Below are positions 53,021 through 60,466 of a stretch of 64,000 nt of DNA, in pieces. The stretch's first letter is position 1. Each line of letters begins with the position of its first letter. The position numbers and the translations under genes were made by a program. The stretch is from an uncultured Spirochaetaceae bacterium (GTDB lineage: Bacteria; Spirochaetota; Spirochaetia; Treponematales; Treponemataceae): positions 51,572 through 115,571 of the forward strand of contig CADCLG010000014.1 of the NCBI GenBank assembly GCA_902802305.1. Direction: 5' to 3'. Under the pieces are notes generated by a model, which saw only the letters and a program-made list of their open reading frames with translations, had not been told where the DNA came from and made no database searches.

Positions 53021-53740
53021 ATGAATTACAAGGTTCTTATTGTTGAAGATGATCCGATGGTCGCAATGATAAACAGTCAGTTTGTAAAAAAAGTAGACGG
53101 TTTTGAAGTCGCGGGCATGTGCAGGAACGGATTAGAAGCGATTGATTTTCTTGGTGAGAACGATGTTGATTTGATTTTGCTTGATGTTTACATGCCGGTG
53201 ATGGATGGAACTGATACCCTCAAAAAAATCCGCACAATGAAGAAAACGGCTGAAGTAATAATGGTTACGGCAGCGAATGACAGTAATACAATAGAAGAAA
53301 GTGTGCATCTTGGGGTGCATGATTATCTGATTAAGCCATTTACCTTTGAAAGATTTGCGGCATCCTTGGAAAAGTTTAAGGCTAAAAAACAGCTCTTGAA
53401 CGAAAACTCTGTGATGGATCAGTCTTGTGTTGATAATCTTTTTGCGCAGGAAGCTTCGATTGGGCAGACAGATTTGACTGTGGCGGGTAATTCTGGAGAG
53501 CAGGAAGCTATGGAAGCCTTACCAAAAGGAATCCAAAAGAAAACGCTTTCAAGAATAATTTCTTATTTTGATTCTAATTCCGGCTGGAGCAGTACCGATA
53601 TGATTTCGGAGGCGCTGGGGATTTCTATTGTTACAGTAAGAACTTATATGAACTATCTTGTAAAAGAAAAAATCATTACAGAAGATATAAATTACAGTAC
53701 GGGCGGACGACCGAGTATGTTGTATAAAAAATGCAATTAA
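53021..53740 (+). CDS. response regulator, CitB/DcuR family
   Basis: A 239-residue response regulator paired with the kinase upstream. The receiver (1-120) has EDDP, phospho-acceptor Asp in LILLDVYMPVMDG, MVTAAND and the conserved Lys in DYLIKPF. The C-terminal 60 residues hold a helix-turn-helix (TDMISEALGISIVTVRTYMNYLVKEKIITEDINYSTGGRPS) of the CitB/DcuR type. The ATG at 53021 has a GGGGG site 5 bases upstream; an earlier ATG adds seven residues that do not fit a receiver start. Relatives respond to C4-dicarboxylates or citrate; the signal here is unknown. Confidence 0.93.
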   Translation: MNYKVLIVEDDPMVAMINSQFVKKVDGFEVAGMCRNGLEAIDFLGENDVDLILLDVYMPVMDGTDTLKKIRTMKKTAEVIMVTAANDSNTIEESVHLGVHDYLIKPFTFERFAASLEKFKAKKQLLNENSVMDQSCVDNLFAQEASIGQTDLTVAGNSGEQEAMEALPKGIQKKTLSRIISYFDSNSGWSSTDMISEALGISIVTVRTYMNYLVKEKIITEDINYSTGGRPSMLYKKCN

Positions 53741-53789
53741 GCAGGATGCCGGTGCGTTTGCGATGTTCAGAGCGTCTACGCGTGAAAAA

Positions 53790-54782
53790 TCAGTTTATGG
53801 GTTGACAGTGATTTTTGAAGAAGGCACACTCGTCATCGTTGCAAGTGACAGCTTGGGGCAGTTTGGGGTCGCAATGGAAAACGTGCCAGAGAGGTTTTTC
53901 CTGTGAACCATAGCAGTGGTATTCGTGCTCTACGCCGGCAGCTTTAAGAGCCTGACAAATAACAGGTGCCTGATCATATAAGAAATCTCCAAAACAAGTC
54001 ATTACAAATGCTGGTGGAAAATCCTTTGTGATGTGGGTATGGGCATTTATAAGATCGAGTTCTTCTTTTGTTCCTTTTTGGGGCATTAATCCTGACAGAA
54101 GAAACTGCATCTGCTTGTCTTTTTCTAATTCTGCAGACATGTTGTATTTGCCGCAATTAAGGGCAACGGCTCGAAGCTGTATTTTTTTGTCAGAAAAGAT
54201 TCCGTCAGCAATGAAATTATAATTCTTGGCGTAATCTTTATTTGTAATTGCAGAGGCATAGAGGGTAAGCAAGTGAGCTCCGGCGGAATCTCCAACTGCA
54301 AAAATATTGTTCAAATCAAAACCATATTTTTCTGCATTGTCTGGATTGGCAAGCCAGCGGAAAACATTTTCTGTATCTTCAAGAGAAGCTGGGAACTTTG
54401 ATTCCGGGGCAAGCCGATAGGAAAAATTAACGACAGCAAAACCTCGCTGAGCAAGCTTCATGCAATAGAACTGGTAAACATCCTTGTCGCCATAAACCCA
54501 GGCTCCACCATGGACACTGACAATTACCGGGAGTTTTTTTAGAGCGTTTTCGGCGTTGAGAGCGTCTTTTGGACGGTAAAGGTCCAGCAGCTGATACTTC
54601 TGCCTGTATTTTTTGCTCAATGATTTTATTCCGCCAGATTGTATGCGTGCATTTCCGTAGAGAATATTATCGAAGCGAAGAATATCATTGGGAGTGGTTT
54701 GCCCTGCGTCGCGTTTTTTGTCTCCTGCTCCAAAGGTTTTTCGGACTTTATTGGCAGCGATAGTCTGTATAAGTGTCGGCAT
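53790..54782 (-). CDS. alpha/beta hydrolase, hormone-sensitive-lipase family esterase
   Basis: A 330-residue esterase/lipase. The HSL-family oxyanion motif HGGAWVYGDKD and the nucleophile elbow VGDSAGAHL (Ser near 170) are present, with SYRLAPESKFPA between them. The acidic residue likely lies in CFGDFLYDQAP and the His in PLWHVFH. No signal peptide, so cytoplasmic. An AAGGAAAA ribosome site precedes the ATG. Convergent with the response regulator gene. Confidence 0.9.
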   Translation of the reverse strand: MPTLIQTIAANKVRKTFGAGDKKRDAGQTTPNDILRFDNILYGNARIQSGGIKSLSKKYRQKYQLLDLYRPKDALNAENALKKLPVIVSVHGGAWVYGDKDVYQFYCMKLAQRGFAVVNFSYRLAPESKFPASLEDTENVFRWLANPDNAEKYGFDLNNIFAVGDSAGAHLLTLYASAITNKDYAKNYNFIADGIFSDKKIQLRAVALNCGKYNMSAELEKDKQMQFLLSGLMPQKGTKEELDLINAHTHITKDFPPAFVMTCFGDFLYDQAPVICQALKAAGVEHEYHCYGSQEKPLWHVFHCDPKLPQAVTCNDDECAFFKNHCQPIN

Positions 54783-54892
54783 GGTTTTTCCTTGTTTGTT
54801 GGTATGATTTTATTATGACATCAAAGAGGTGGGAATGCAATTTGTTTTTTTGTGAGAGGGATTAGTTGCCAGAATCCATTTATTGGGCTTCC

Positions 54893-55087
54893 GCATTATA
54901 AATATTTAAAGTATAAATTGGCGTGAGGTTGTGAGTTCTGTGGCAAAAAAACTCTGTTTGTGGCTGCCGCTATTTGCGGCAGGTCAATGGTTCCTTTACC
55001 ACAAACAGCGTTTAGCGCATTAATGCGCGGTTTTGCCACAGAGCTCACGACCGGAAGCCATTTTGTAAATTCAATTATTTATAATGC
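54893..55087. other. large nested inverted-repeat structure, possible structured RNA or MITE-like element
   Basis: In a 460-base gene-free gap. Outer arms GCATTATAAATA (54893-54904) / TATTTATAATGC (55076-55087); a middle helix of 18 bases, 54931-54948 with 55031-55048, one mismatch (GTGAG-, TGTGGCAAAA / TTTTGCCACA); an inner helix CTGTTTGTGG / CCACAAACAG (54954-54963, 54999-55008). Two hairpins are enclosed: CTGCCGC-TATTT-GCGGCAG (54964-54982) and the palindrome GCGCATTAATGCGC (55015-55028). The nesting is exact enough to be selected. Confidence 0.65.
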
Positions 55088-55195
55088 GTGAAGCGGCTGA
55101 CCGTTAGGGAATGGCGGAAGGCCCGACCCTTGGGGCAGAATTACGGAGTGAGCGAAGAGAACGGAGTAAGGCTGACACAAGGGATGCGCCCTGAA
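55088..55195 (+). repeat. dispersed repeat element, family 2, second copy
   Basis: Begins with 32 bases identical (reverse strand) to 11748-11779, ends with GCGCCCTGAA then an A-rich run like its partner's GCGCCCAGAA. The middle differs in sequence and length. It follows directly on the nested inverted repeat and precedes the PrsW-like gene. Confidence 0.75.
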
Positions 55196-55244
55196 TAGAA
55201 AAAACTGTGTGGAAAAAAATGGAAATCTGATTTAATATTATTGT

Positions 55245-55934
55245 ATGTTTTTGAAGTTAGCGATTTCGATTTTGATTTGTTTTATTCCTCTGATTGCGGG
55301 ATTTTTGATTTTTTTTCTGAAGGCTAAGATTAAGCTGCTGCACCTGCTGATTGCGATTGTGCTTGGGCTGGTGGCGATTTTTCCGAGTTCGATAATTCAA
55401 TTTTTTATTCCGAGTGATGCTTTTACGACGACTAGTGGGAATCTTGTGTTTTTTTCGTTGCTTAAGTCGCTTTTGATGTACGGTTTTTTGGAAGAGATTT
55501 TTAAGGCGGCCTTTATTGTTCCGCTTGTTCCGGTGACTAAGAGGGATTTTTCGCTTTTGAATTTTTTGTGTTTGTCGCTTCTGTTTGGTTTGTCTTTCGG
55601 TTGTTTTGAATCGGTGATTTATTTTTTGGATAACCTTCAGAAATCGGTGAATCGTGACGGAACTTTTTTGTACTCGCTGATTTTGAGTCGGCTGTTGACT
55701 TCGGATATTCTTCATACGGCCTGCAGTGGTTTGTGCGGACTTTTTGTGTACAGCTGCTTCCGTAAGAAATTCAAGGTCTGGTACTTTTTGGAGGCGGTGA
55801 TTTTGCATGGGTTGTATGATTTTTTCATCGGCTTCAGATCGGGTATCAGGTGGTTCTTTGTGGTTGTGCTTCTGCTGGCGGTTTTGGAGTGCAGGTTGAA
55901 GTATGTGGCGATGAGGAATGATGAAGAGGGATGA
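55245..55934 (+). CDS. PrsW-like intramembrane protease family protein
   Basis: A 229-residue membrane protein with about seven hydrophobic segments. The PrsW pattern is visible: FLEEIFKAAF with the Glu-Glu pair, LFGLSFGCFESVIYF with a second conserved Glu, LHTACSGLCGLFV with His, and VILHGLYDFF with His and Asp. PrsW proteins cleave membrane substrates such as anti-sigma factors. No ribosome site is evident upstream of the ATG at 55245. Codons are unusually T- and G-rich, following the hydrophobic content. Confidence 0.8.
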   Translation: MFLKLAISILICFIPLIAGFLIFFLKAKIKLLHLLIAIVLGLVAIFPSSIIQFFIPSDAFTTTSGNLVFFSLLKSLLMYGFLEEIFKAAFIVPLVPVTKRDFSLLNFLCLSLLFGLSFGCFESVIYFLDNLQKSVNRDGTFLYSLILSRLLTSDILHTACSGLCGLFVYSCFRKKFKVWYFLEAVILHGLYDFFIGFRSGIRWFFVVVLLLAVLECRLKYVAMRNDEEG

Positions 55935-55994
55935 AGAGGGAAATGGTTCTGCGGGTGTAAATAAGAGGGGATGATTGGTTCCGATTCGGGTTTT

Positions 55995-56204
55995 TAAGGG
56001 CAGTTAAGAATTAGTGAAAGCATTGGGGAGGAGAGATTCCTCTTGGTGTGTTTTGTGTGCCCTTAGGAGAAGGGGTAGCGGAAGACGTAAACACCGAGAT
56101 TAAACTGGTAAACTTGTGTTGCGGCGTTCATGAGTTTTTCGGAGAAAAACTTGGAGTGAGCTTTACGGCTGGAGCGAGGGGAAGGCTTTCCCCTCCTTTT
56201 TTTT
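55995..56204 (+). repeat. dispersed GC-rich element, family 1, copy C, with terminator
   Basis: Arms TAAGGGCA (55995-56002) and TGCCCTTA (56058-56065), then AAGGGGTAGCGGAAGACGTAA, AAACTTGT, an inner GAGTTTTTC-GGA-GAAAAACTT hairpin, TTTACGGCTG, and GAGGGGAA-GGCT-TTCCCCTC (56176-56195) followed by C and eight T. The last hairpin is a good rho-independent terminator on the plus strand. Longest copy together with copy B. Confidence 0.85.
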
Positions 56205-56268
56205 GTAATCAAATGTAAAAATATCTCGTGATTTTTTGATAAGAATTAACGGGATTCAATTCTAACTA

Positions 56269-56295
56269 TTGACTTTTTTTTTCATATCTTATAAT
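56269..56295 (+). promoter_or_regulatory. promoter of initiator tRNA gene
   Basis: TTGACT at 56269-56274 and a consensus TATAAT at 56290-56295 with a 15-base spacer. The -10 box ends 14 bases before the mature tRNA. Confidence 0.7.
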
Positions 56296-56309
56296 ATACC
56301 GACACACGA

Positions 56310-56382
56310 CGCGGGGTAGAGCAGTTGGCAGCTCGTCGGGCTCATAACCCGGAGGCCGCAGGTTCGAGTCCTGCCCCCGCTA
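56310..56382 (+). tRNA. initiator tRNA-Met (CAT)
   Basis: Clover-leaf reads: acceptor CGCGGGG with CCCCGCT, D arm around AGAGCAGTTGGCAGCTC, anticodon stem GGG-CTCATAA-CCC (anticodon CAT, three G-C pairs as in initiators), TPsiC arm GCAGG-TTCGAGT-CCTGC. The first base C faces T at position 72, an unpaired end like that of bacterial initiators. CCA is not encoded. Serves as the attachment site of the island that follows. Confidence 0.93.
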
Positions 56383-56383
56383 T

Positions 56384-56419
56384 AACAAACCACTCAGAAA
56401 TGAGTGGTTTGTTGTTTTT
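56384..56419 (+). terminator. terminator after tRNA-fMet
   Basis: Perfect 13-base stem AACAAACCACTCA-GAAA-TGAGTGGTTTGTT followed by GTTTTT. Confidence 0.95.
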
Positions 56420-56702
56420 AACTGAAGTAAACTGAACCTCAATAGACAAATAAGACCAAAAATAGTGGCATTCTGCCCTTGGTTACCTACAATATAGCAC
56501 TAGATTTTAAAATTGGCAATTCAATTAAATCCACCTGAATTCACTGAAATTCAACTTTTACTTAAACTCCTTACTTTAAGTTCGTAGTCCGTAGGTTTTT
56601 GGCCTGTGGGATAATCATTCTAACGGAATTAAACCATTTCAAACAAATTCATAAATTGAAAATAATAGTGCCTTTCCTTGTCACCCTATGAGTATATTAT
56701 GT
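56420..56702. other. gene-free left end of island
   Basis: About 280 AT-rich bases between the tRNA terminator and the methylase promoter. No gene, tRNA or strong repeat recognised. Confidence 0.5.
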
Positions 56703-56744
56703 CTATAAATAATTCAATTTATGATGTATAATACTTATTTATAG
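56703..56744 (+). promoter_or_regulatory. inverted repeat bracketing promoter of the Dam-type methylase
   Basis: CTATAAATAA (56703-56712) and TTATTTATAG (56735-56744) are perfect 10-base arms 32 bases apart, enclosing a TATAAT -10 box (56727-56732); the right arm overlaps the AGGGG ribosome site. Candidate operator controlling restriction-modification expression. No controller-protein gene was recognised nearby. Confidence 0.6.
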
Positions 56745-56754
56745 GGGAATAAAA

Positions 56755-57645
56755 ATGTCTGCGAGACCGTTCATAAAATGGGTAGGTGGAAAAACTCAAC
56801 TTTTACCAGAAATTCGACAACGCTATCCTGAAAATATAACCAAATATTGCGAGCCTTTTGTTGGTGGCGGAGCTGTATTATTTGATGTGCTTCAGACATT
56901 TCATCCTAACGAAGTTCTCATCAATGACATTAATCCAGAATTAATTAATCTCTATGAAAATATTCGTGATAATTGTGAACCTTTAATTCAATTATTGGAG
57001 CACTGTCAAACAGAGTATCTTGAAACCCCTGAGGCTGACCGTCAGAACCTCTATCTTGGAAAGCGTGCAACGTATAATCATTTTATTGTAGAACGAAATC
57101 CTGAGCATAACCTTGAAAAAGCTGCTCTTTTTATTTATTTGAATAAAACTTGTTTTAATGGCCTTTATAGAGTAAATCGAAAAGGTTTATTTAATGTTCC
57201 ATTTAATCGTGCAAAAAATCCTTTAATTTGCGATGCTGAAAATATACGAGAATGTAGCCCACTGCTTCAGAATGTTCAGATGCATGTAGGAGATTATTCG
57301 GACTGCAGAAATTTCATAGATGCTAATACATTTGTTTATTTGGATCCACCTTATAAGCCTTTATCAGAATCATCTTCATTTACATCGTACAATGAAAATG
57401 GTTTTTCTATAGAACAGCAAGTTGAGCTGGGCAGCTTTATTACTGAAATGGCAAATATTGGAGCCTTAATTGTTGCAAGTAATTCAGACCCTCACAATGA
57501 AAATGAACAGGATGAGTTCTTCGATAATCTATATGCAGATTTTAATATAGAAAGAGTTCAAGCTACACGAATGATAAACAGTAATGCCAGACGTCGTGGA
57601 CCGATTAATGAATTATTGATTAGTAATATCGCAGCTGTATTCTAG
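56755..57645 (+). CDS. dpnM: Dam/DpnM-type DNA adenine methyltransferase (GATC)
   Basis: A 296-residue D12-class N6-adenine methyltransferase, expected to protect GATC sites. AdoMet motif PFVGGGAVLFD at 34-44, KWVGGKTQLLPEI at 8-20, catalytic DPPY at 197-200, and YLNKTCFNGLYRVNRKGLFNVPF typical of Dam/DpnM. AGGGG lies 7 bases before the ATG. The DpnII-like nuclease follows 11 bases downstream. Confidence 0.95.
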   Translation: MSARPFIKWVGGKTQLLPEIRQRYPENITKYCEPFVGGGAVLFDVLQTFHPNEVLINDINPELINLYENIRDNCEPLIQLLEHCQTEYLETPEADRQNLYLGKRATYNHFIVERNPEHNLEKAALFIYLNKTCFNGLYRVNRKGLFNVPFNRAKNPLICDAENIRECSPLLQNVQMHVGDYSDCRNFIDANTFVYLDPPYKPLSESSSFTSYNENGFSIEQQVELGSFITEMANIGALIVASNSDPHNENEQDEFFDNLYADFNIERVQATRMINSNARRRGPINELLISNIAAVF

Positions 57646-57656
57646 GAGACTTTTTT

Positions 57657-58520
57657 ATGGCATCCAGAGATTTTAATACATGGCTTTCAAGTTTCAGATA
57701 TAGCATAGCTGACTTTGGATATTATATTGATTTTACAAAAGTTTATAAAAACGTAGATTCAATCAAAATTGAGTTGAATATTCTAAACTCATTAATTGGT
57801 TCCAAAAACATTGAATCAGATTTCGAGAGTTTAATTGCAAAATATCCAGAAACATTAAAATGCATCCCAATTTTACTTGCAGTCCGCGAATATGAGATTT
57901 TTGCAGGCGAAAACGGAGATGTAAAACTTTATACCTTTAATAAACAGATTAACACAATTGAAGATTATAAACTTTTCATGAGAAAAACAGGTCTTTTTGA
58001 CCTTCTTTCAAATCATATCATTAATAATTTGTATGACTATGTAACTGGTGTTGAAACAGGACTTGATTCAAATGGTCGCAAAAATCGAGGTGGCCATCAG
58101 ATGGAAGATCTAGTTGAAAGTTATATTCAGAAAGCAGGCTTTAAGCGTGATGTAAATTACTTCAAAGAAATGTATGTTTCTGAAGTTTCTAGAAAATGGA
58201 ATATTGATTTATCTGCAGTTTCAAACCAGGGAAAAATGGAAAAACGCTGGGATTTCGTAGTAAAAACAGATAATTGTATCTATCTCATTGAAACAAACTT
58301 TTATGGAAGCGGTGGTTCAAAACTTAATGAAACAGCCCGCAGCTACAAAACAATTGCAACTGAAATGAAAAATGTAAAAGGTGCAAAGTTTGTCTGGTTT
58401 ACAGATGGAGCCGGATGGAAATCTGCAGCCAGAAACCTCGAAGAAACATTTGATGTTCTTGATGATATTTATAGCATCAACGATATGCAAAATGGAATTA
58501 TGATGGAGGTGTTTAAGTAA
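57657..58520 (+). CDS. DpnII/MboI-family restriction endonuclease (GATC)
   Basis: A 287-residue type II restriction enzyme of the DpnII family, cutting unmethylated GATC. The family core is clear: GLDSNGRKNRGGHQMEDLVESYIQKAG, WNIDLSAVSNQGKMEKRWDFVV, then YLIETNFYGSGGSKLNETARSYK (the acidic D-ExN catalytic region), KFVWFTDGAGW. The AGGAG ribosome site overlaps the end of the methylase gene. In the Streptococcus DpnII operon the order is M-M-R; here the nuclease comes directly after the first methylase. Confidence 0.92.
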   Translation: MASRDFNTWLSSFRYSIADFGYYIDFTKVYKNVDSIKIELNILNSLIGSKNIESDFESLIAKYPETLKCIPILLAVREYEIFAGENGDVKLYTFNKQINTIEDYKLFMRKTGLFDLLSNHIINNLYDYVTGVETGLDSNGRKNRGGHQMEDLVESYIQKAGFKRDVNYFKEMYVSEVSRKWNIDLSAVSNQGKMEKRWDFVVKTDNCIYLIETNFYGSGGSKLNETARSYKTIATEMKNVKGAKFVWFTDGAGWKSAARNLEETFDVLDDIYSINDMQNGIMMEVFK

Positions 58521-58522
58521 TC

Positions 58523-58545
58523 CCTCATGTGTTTTAAACATGAGG
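58523..58545. terminator. hairpin between convergent genes
   Basis: CCTCATGT-GTTTTAA-ACATGAGG, just after the DpnII-type stop. It is not followed by a T-run on the plus strand, so termination is uncertain. Confidence 0.45.
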
Positions 58546-58555
58546 ATAAAAAAGA

Positions 58556-58804
58556 TTAATTTCTATCTGCGATTCCCTTCTGATAACCAAGTTTGTATGC
58601 TTCATAAACATCCTTATGCCTAGCAGCACCAGCCTGACTATCTCCAAGTGAATCATAATCAAGGTTCATGGGGTTATTATTTAATCCATCAATCAAGCCT
58701 TGTTCATAAGCACATCCTGCACATTTGTGTCTACCGCTACCAGATTGATCATCTGGTAAACTCTCCAATATTGGAGCATAGCGATGATTTTTATTACAAA
58801 TCAT
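58556..58804 (-). CDS. small protein with two internal repeats, unknown function
   Basis: An 82-residue protein of no family I can name. It consists of two related segments: ESLPDDQSGSGRHKCAGCAY (about 13-32) and DSLGDSQAGAARHKDVYEAY (about 50-69), each followed by a Gly-rich end (EQGLIDG and KLGYQKG). The first copy has a CAGC pair, and a further Cys-His pair is at the N-terminus (ICNKNH). The ATG at 58804 has TAGGAGG 5 bases upstream, a strong site. It is antisense to the flanking restriction genes. Confidence 0.65.
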   Translation of the reverse strand: MICNKNHRYAPILESLPDDQSGSGRHKCAGCAYEQGLIDGLNNNPMNLDYDSLGDSQAGAARHKDVYEAYKLGYQKGIADRN

Positions 58805-58882
58805 AAAGCCTCCTATTGAAGAATTTAATAACAATTTTTAGAATCGTCAAATTTGATTTATAAAAAGGAGATTACATCGAAA

Positions 58883-59440
58883 ATGAATACAGATTTATCC
58901 GAAATGCTTCCAACTTTTACAAAAAAGAAAGGAAAACTATTACCTTTATTAACACAATTTCATGTGGATTCGAATTTTGTTGTTGGTGTATATCAAGGAA
59001 CATTATCGGATTTTGATATAATCGTAAAATATCGTCAATTCATAAATGGAAGATGGACAAATCCAAGAACTCCAAAGCATATTCATTGGGCAGTTGATTT
59101 GTTAATAAAACAAAATGAAAATCCTACATCAACTCAGAAATTTATTGATTTCTTAATTGAATATTGGAAAACAGTTACGCCCATAAAATCAGATAAGGAA
59201 CGTGCTGAACTACTAGATACAATAAAACTTCAAAATGAAGTAAACAAAGAAGCTGCAAATTATGAAGAATTAGCTGAAAAAGGAGAATATAGCGTAAAAT
59301 TTCTTTTATTGCTGGCTAAATTATTAATGCATCAAGAAAAAACAAATTATCCGGGTGCATATATGTTCAAAAGATTATTAGAACAATTAAAAACAAGTCC
59401 AGACATTTTCTCAGTAGTTTCTACTGCTACATTTAGATAA
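58883..59440 (+). CDS. island protein of unknown function in restriction locus
   Basis: A 185-residue, mostly helical, soluble protein. Visible text includes LSEMLPTFTKKKGKLLPLL, YRQFINGRWTNPRTPKHIHWAVDLLIKQ, and a Lys/Glu-rich second half with VKFLLLLAKLLMHQEK. I see no nuclease or methylase motif. The ATG at 58883 has GGAG 12 bases upstream, slightly far. It lies between the DpnII-type nuclease and the DpnA-like methylase on the same strand, so it is probably an accessory of this system. It could be a further restriction subunit, but nothing shows that. Confidence 0.6.
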   Translation: MNTDLSEMLPTFTKKKGKLLPLLTQFHVDSNFVVGVYQGTLSDFDIIVKYRQFINGRWTNPRTPKHIHWAVDLLIKQNENPTSTQKFIDFLIEYWKTVTPIKSDKERAELLDTIKLQNEVNKEAANYEELAEKGEYSVKFLLLLAKLLMHQEKTNYPGAYMFKRLLEQLKTSPDIFSVVSTATFR

Positions 59441-59455
59441 AAATGAGGTGTTACT

Positions 59456-60343
59456 ATTTCTATTTCTGCTTGGTTTCGTTCAGAAAACTTAGACTTTACT
59501 CTTTCACAAGGCAATTGTCTGGAACTTCTTCCAAATATTGATTTTGAATTCGATATGATCTTTGCAGATCCTCCTTACTTTTTATCAAATGGAGGTATAT
59601 CTGTTCAAAGTGGAAAACAAGTTTCTGTAAATAAAGGTGATTGGGATAAGTCTCAAGGTTTTGAAAAAGATAATAATTTCAATCGTCAATGGATTTCTCT
59701 TTGCAGAGATAAACTAAAAAAAGATGGCACCATTTGGATTTCTGGAACCTACCACAATATTTTTTCAGTAGCTCAAATGCTAAATGAGTTAAACTTCAGG
59801 ATTCTCAATGTAATTACTTGGGCAAAAACTAATCCTCCTCCAAACTTATCATGTAGATTTTTCACTCACTCGACTGAATTCATTATTTGGGCTAGAAAAG
59901 AAAAAAGAACGCCACACTATTTCAATTATGATTTAATGAAATCCATAAATGGTGGAACTCAAATGCGAGATATATGGAATTTACCAGCTATTGCTAAATG
60001 GGAAAAATCATGCGGAAAGCATCCTACTCAAAAGCCACTTCCGTTGTTAGGAAGAATTATATTAGCTTCAACCAAAGAAAATGCCTGGATTTTGGATCCT
60101 TTTTCTGGCTCTGCAACTACAGGAATTGCAGCTAATATTTTGGGAAGGCGTTATTTAGGATTAGAACAACGCTCTGATTTTCTTGAATTATCAAAGAAAC
60201 GAAGAATAGAACTTGATGATATTTCTATAAAAGAAAAATACAAGGAAAAGATTTATAAATATTCAGATGTACCACTTCAGGATATTTTGGAAGTTCATGA
60301 ATCTGAACCTTATTATGGAATTGATTTACCTATTGAATTATAA
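59456..60343 (+). CDS. dpnA: DpnA-like DNA adenine methyltransferase, non-canonical start
   Basis: A beta-class N6-adenine methyltransferase close to M.DpnA, which in Streptococcus also methylates single-stranded GATC. Motifs: MIFADPPYFLSNGG (motif IV, Asp38), WISGTYHNI, KHPTQKP, and LDPFSGSATTG (motif I, Asp214). The conserved N-terminal strand (DFTLSQGNCLELLPN) is encoded upstream of the first in-frame ATG at 59555, and no ATG, GTG or TTG is in frame before it. I place the start at ATT 59456, 6 bases after a GAGGTG site. A start at 59555 would remove the strand before motif IV. Confidence 0.85.
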   Translation: MSISAWFRSENLDFTLSQGNCLELLPNIDFEFDMIFADPPYFLSNGGISVQSGKQVSVNKGDWDKSQGFEKDNNFNRQWISLCRDKLKKDGTIWISGTYHNIFSVAQMLNELNFRILNVITWAKTNPPPNLSCRFFTHSTEFIIWARKEKRTPHYFNYDLMKSINGGTQMRDIWNLPAIAKWEKSCGKHPTQKPLPLLGRIILASTKENAWILDPFSGSATTGIAANILGRRYLGLEQRSDFLELSKKRRIELDDISIKEKYKEKIYKYSDVPLQDILEVHESEPYYGIDLPIEL

Positions 60344-60466
60344 TAGTAAAAATAAGGAAAAATAGACTTTATTTATATAAATAGTCAGAGTTAGAACAAG
60401 TTAGGCTTATTCAATATAATTATGCTATAATTATGGAAAAAGATTTTATATATTAGGGATTGTGTT

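Noticed and set aside
55257..55808. 183-codon open frame on the minus strand
   Set aside because: Antisense of a membrane protein; almost wholly Gln/Lys/Asn/Arg, the mirror of hydrophobic codons.
59443..59541. 32-codon ORF from ATG 59443
   Set aside because: Out of frame with the methylase and rich in Phe/Tyr/Ser nonsense; it overlaps the conserved methylase N-terminus.
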